This document shows, one piece after another, positions 5,393 through 5,400 of a DNA stretch of 5,400 bases. Position 1 is the first letter of the stretch; each line of letters starts with the position of its first letter. The notes below the pieces were generated by a model. That model had not been told where the DNA came from, searched no databases, and worked only from the letters and a program-made list of their open reading frames with translations. The position numbers and the translations under genes were made by a program. Origin of the DNA: Candidatus Segatella caccae. GTDB lineage: Bacteria > Bacteroidota > Bacteroidia > Bacteroidales > Bacteroidaceae. The DNA is taken from NCBI GenBank assembly GCA_900556395.1, contig USOQ01000103.1, forward strand, positions 1 through 5,400, in the 5' to 3' direction.

Positions 5393-5400
5393 CAAAGATA
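5393..5400 (-). promoter_or_regulatory. Second possible -7 element upstream of the mutase gene
   Basis: The last eight bases read TATCTTTG on the minus strand, identical to the proximal -7 element 73 bases downstream. It could be a second, distal promoter for the mutase. Its -33 region lies outside the window, so it cannot be evaluated further. Confidence 0.3.

Overview
The window looks like an ordinary chromosomal segment of a Bacteroidota bacterium, probably from the Prevotella group. Three things point there. Promoters follow the phylum's TAnnTTTG (-7) pattern, with a -33 element in at least one case. Most starts lack a strong Shine-Dalgarno sequence and have AT-rich leaders. The proteins read like their Bacteroidales relatives. 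The genus is an inference; no search was possible.

Layout from left to right. Positions 1-925 (minus) hold the N-terminal 308 codons of threonyl-tRNA synthetase (thrS), cut by the window edge. A 210-bp divergent intergenic region follows, with a candidate promoter on each strand, a 25-bp inverted repeat over the thrS -7 element and two small hairpins in the presumed leader of the next gene. Positions 1136-2167 (plus) encode a cytoplasmic type I L-asparaginase. Twenty-nine bases later, probably in the same transcript, lies a 121-residue exported protein of unknown function (2197-2562). An uncharacterised 132-residue protein follows at 2708-3106, ending in a strong intrinsic terminator at 3185-3221.

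The gene-free stretch 3107-3527 lies between convergent units. It holds that terminator, a four-copy array of palindromes with an exact 22-bp period (3244-3322), about 125 bp with nothing recognisable, and a second intrinsic terminator on the minus strand (3449-3488). Positions 3528-5279 (minus) encode a complete 583-residue phospho-sugar mutase (PGM2/PgcA type) with all active-site motifs and an added Cys-rich C-terminal segment. Its upstream region has two TATCTTTG elements and an imperfect palindrome.

The recognisable genes are housekeeping and central metabolism: tRNA charging, asparagine breakdown and hexose-phosphate interconversion. They share no obvious pathway. No mobile element, tRNA, rRNA or CRISPR array is visible. 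I do not see a large novel system. The items most worth a second look are the 22-bp palindrome array, the small exported protein with its distinctive C-terminus, and the Cys-rich tail of the mutase.
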